Shown: positions 62,485 through 64,000 of the stretch, piece after piece
Layout: the number at the start of each line of letters is the position of its first letter
Numbering within the stretch: the first letter of the stretch is position 1
DNA from: Bacteroidaceae bacterium
GTDB taxonomy: Bacteria > Bacteroidota > Bacteroidia > Bacteroidales > Bacteroidaceae
Direction: 5' to 3'
NCBI GenBank assembly: GCA_017522915.1
Contig: JAFWXX010000036.1
Span: 1-64,000 of the forward strand
DNA: 64,000 bases
Position numbers and translations under genes: made by a program
The notes under the pieces: generated by a model
What the model was told of the DNA's origin: nothing
The model's input: only the letters and a program-made list of their open reading frames with translations
The model's database searches: none

Positions 62485-63444
62485 ATGCACAAGTTCCTGC
62501 GTAACTGGTCATTGCCGATAGCCATGATTGGCGGAGTCGTTGCCTACTTTCTCTACAGAGCATTGCCTTTAACCGAAGAGACCAATAATCTTGCCTCTTC
62601 GGCAGTATCAGTCGTTCAGCCGATGTTCATTTTCGCCATGCTCTTTGTTGCCTTCTGCAAGGTACGCGTCAGCGAACTCAAGCCCTCACGGTGGCATCTG
62701 TGGCTGTTGGCATTCCAGTTGCTTCCGTTCATAACGCTTTCACTGTCGATAACGTTCGTCAGCGACATGCCGTATAGCATACAGATTCTTGTTGAGACCG
62801 CCATGCTCTGTCTCCTATGCCCTACGGCCACGGCTGCATCGGTAATAACGGCAAGGCTTGGCGGAAATTCGGCTTCACTCATATCATATACAATACAGAT
62901 AAATCTTGCTGTAGCACTCCTGGCACCGCTGCTGCTTGCTTTCTCACACCCGGTCGAGGGGATGTCGCTAAGCGGTTCATTTCTTGTTATAACAGCAAAA
63001 GTCTTTCCATTGCTGCTTTGTCCCTTGCTATGCTCAGAACTGGTGCGCAGGATTGTCCCCGGATTCCACTGCTGGCTGGCCACAAAGGGACGCAACATTC
63101 CATTCTACCTATGGCTGGTATCACTAGCCATTGCCATTGCCATGTCAACAAGAGCCATAGTGCATGCACGTCTCTCACTGCTTGTAATGGCAGGTATAGC
63201 AGCTGTCTCGCTTGCCTGCTGCCTATTGCAATTCTACATCGGACGCCGTATAGGAGCACGCTACAGCGACACCGTTACCGGAGGCCAGGCAATGGGCCAG
63301 AAGAACACAGTCTTTGCAATATGGTTCGCCTATACGTTCCTTACACCTGTTACGGCCATTGCCGGAGGATTCTATTCCGTGTGGCATAACCTTGTGAACA
63401 CCTGGCAACTACAGAAGAAAGAGCGCAGACAGGATACCCTCTAA
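62485..63444 (+). CDS. BASS-like transporter, 9-10 membrane helices
   Basis: A 319-residue membrane protein with nine or ten helices. It fits the bile acid:sodium symporter (BASS) fold: CPTATAASVITARLGGNSASLISYTIQINLAV in the first half and QAMGQKNTVFAIWFAYTFLTPVTAIAGG in the second, the two crossover helices of the family. Substrate unknown; organic acids or amino acid-like molecules are typical. 12 bases after argH, so it may move an arginine-pathway compound, which is a guess. Confidence 0.7.
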   Translation: MHKFLRNWSLPIAMIGGVVAYFLYRALPLTEETNNLASSAVSVVQPMFIFAMLFVAFCKVRVSELKPSRWHLWLLAFQLLPFITLSLSITFVSDMPYSIQILVETAMLCLLCPTATAASVITARLGGNSASLISYTIQINLAVALLAPLLLAFSHPVEGMSLSGSFLVITAKVFPLLLCPLLCSELVRRIVPGFHCWLATKGRNIPFYLWLVSLAIAIAMSTRAIVHARLSLLVMAGIAAVSLACCLLQFYIGRRIGARYSDTVTGGQAMGQKNTVFAIWFAYTFLTPVTAIAGGFYSVWHNLVNTWQLQKKERRQDTL

Positions 63445-63480
63445 CGTAGTAGTCTTACCGGAGTCAACCATTTATAGACA

Positions 63481-63515
63481 AATCGGTTGCACTGTAAATA
63501 CCAGTGCAACCGATT
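63481..63515. terminator. Bidirectional terminator hairpin
   Basis: AATCGGTTGCACTG (63481-63494) pairs perfectly with CAGTGCAACCGATT (63502-63515), between the transporter gene and the converging gene at the window end. Confidence 0.85.
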
Positions 63516-63535
63516 ATGTATTCAGTAAAAGATTA

Positions 63536-64000
63536 TTATCTTCTGACGAATTTGAAGCTCTTGAAATATACCTTCTGCTCCTCACCGCTCTTGTTTGTGA
63601 TGCGGAGCTTTGTTGCTGTCATGCCGCCAAGTTCGTTACCGGTATGTATGACAGGGTCGGTTTCATTGTAATGTAACAGCGAAACCTCTTTCCATGCACC
63701 GTCAACAAAGAGTTCAAGCGTGAAGTGCTTTGCTACATTGTTCACGCCGAAGTTGAAGTCCATACCCTGGAAAGTAACCGGTTTCTCGCTCTCAAGAAGG
63801 AGCTCGCCGCCGGCCTGCCAGTTGATTACCTCCAACGCAGGAGTAATCTCTACTACATCACCATTCAACTTTACCGGCAACAGTGCAAGCTGTGCAACGG
63901 TCGATGTCAGCTTGTATGGGTTGTATTCTGCTGTTGTGTCAAGATTCTTGCCCTGAACAGTATTATAAGTTTCTGTTGCCTTTGCAAACAACTTGTTAAG
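63536..64000 (-). CDS. C-terminal part of a probable carbohydrate-active enzyme
   Basis: The frame is open to the window edge, so the start lies beyond base 64000; about 154 C-terminal residues are visible. They form a beta-rich region with AEYNPYKLTSTVAQLALLP, a galactose-binding-like module (FTLELFVDGAWKEVSLLHYN, IHTGNELGGMTATKLRI) and end KFVRR. The pattern resembles C-terminal modules of secreted Bacteroidales hexosaminidases (GH84-like or GH20-like), but with the catalytic part missing this is a guess. Converges on the transporter gene. Confidence 0.55.
   Translation of the reverse strand, partial: LNKLFAKATETYNTVQGKNLDTTAEYNPYKLTSTVAQLALLPVKLNGDVVEITPALEVINWQAGGELLLESEKPVTFQGMDFNFGVNNVAKHFTLELFVDGAWKEVSLLHYNETDPVIHTGNELGGMTATKLRITNKSGEEQKVYFKSFKFVRR

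Noticed and set aside
1..64000. CRISPR arrays, tRNA or rRNA genes
   Set aside because: No regularly spaced repeats and no cloverleaf or rRNA-like segments were seen in the gaps between genes; a dedicated search was not possible here.

Overview
The window is from a chromosome of the order Bacteroidales (Bacteroidota). The evidence is a type IX secretion system (PorT, PorU, PorV) with a cargo protein ending in a type A sorting domain, Bacteroidetes-only families (DUF4369-TlpA thioredoxins, DUF6089 and DUF6242 proteins, calycin-like lipoprotein, GH123 enzyme), three Skp/OmpH chaperones beside BamA, and several promoters of the Bacteroidetes form TTTG-N19/20-TAnnTTTG. Ferredoxin, flavodiiron protein, Rex and class I fumarase fit an anaerobe with some oxygen defence. 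A genus cannot be given. There are no rRNA or tRNA genes, no intact insertion sequence and no CRISPR array.

Layout. 1-5.2 kb: end of an unknown protein, a 770-base gene-free stretch with nested inverted repeats, a sugar kinase, an exported PepT-like peptidase, and a flavodiiron protein. 5.3-11.6 kb (minus): a tight set of TonB receptor, calycin-like lipoprotein, GH123 hydrolase, TPM protein and LemA. 11.7-17.5 kb: esterase, PorT, ferredoxin, two tandem TlpA-like thioredoxins and a 5'-nucleotidase split into two genes. 17.6-29.7 kb: housekeeping genes (rplS, frr, rsgA, asd, tcdA, LolD- and LolE-like ABC proteins, rbfA, xerD, dprA) and a TPR lipoprotein.

29.7-36.1 kb is a visibly AT-rich insertion between dprA and hflX. 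A membrane-spanning TPR/helix-turn-helix regulator, split by a one-base frameshift, points away from four genes for exported proteins: a DUF3244-like protein with a suspicious T7 tract at its start, an S74-like/T9SS-sorted chimera, a papain-like protease with a full active site, and a small exported protein. This is the best candidate for an undescribed system: a regulated surface or secretion module whose two frame breaks both lie in homopolymers.

36.5-53 kb: hflX, fumarase, acyl-ACP thioesterase, an ABC-F ATPase, murI, then an outer-membrane assembly block read on the minus strand (DUF6242 lipoprotein, DUF6089 barrel, uppS, bamA, three skp genes), then ribD. 51.8-59.4 kb: a minus-strand series rex, FAH-family enzyme, porU, porV, ispF, metallophosphoesterase, which places the T9SS protease and its partner behind a redox-sensing repressor. 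59.5-64 kb: a SUI1-type factor, pyrE, an SRPBCC protein, argH, a BASS-like transporter, and the end of a probable carbohydrate-active enzyme cut by the window edge.
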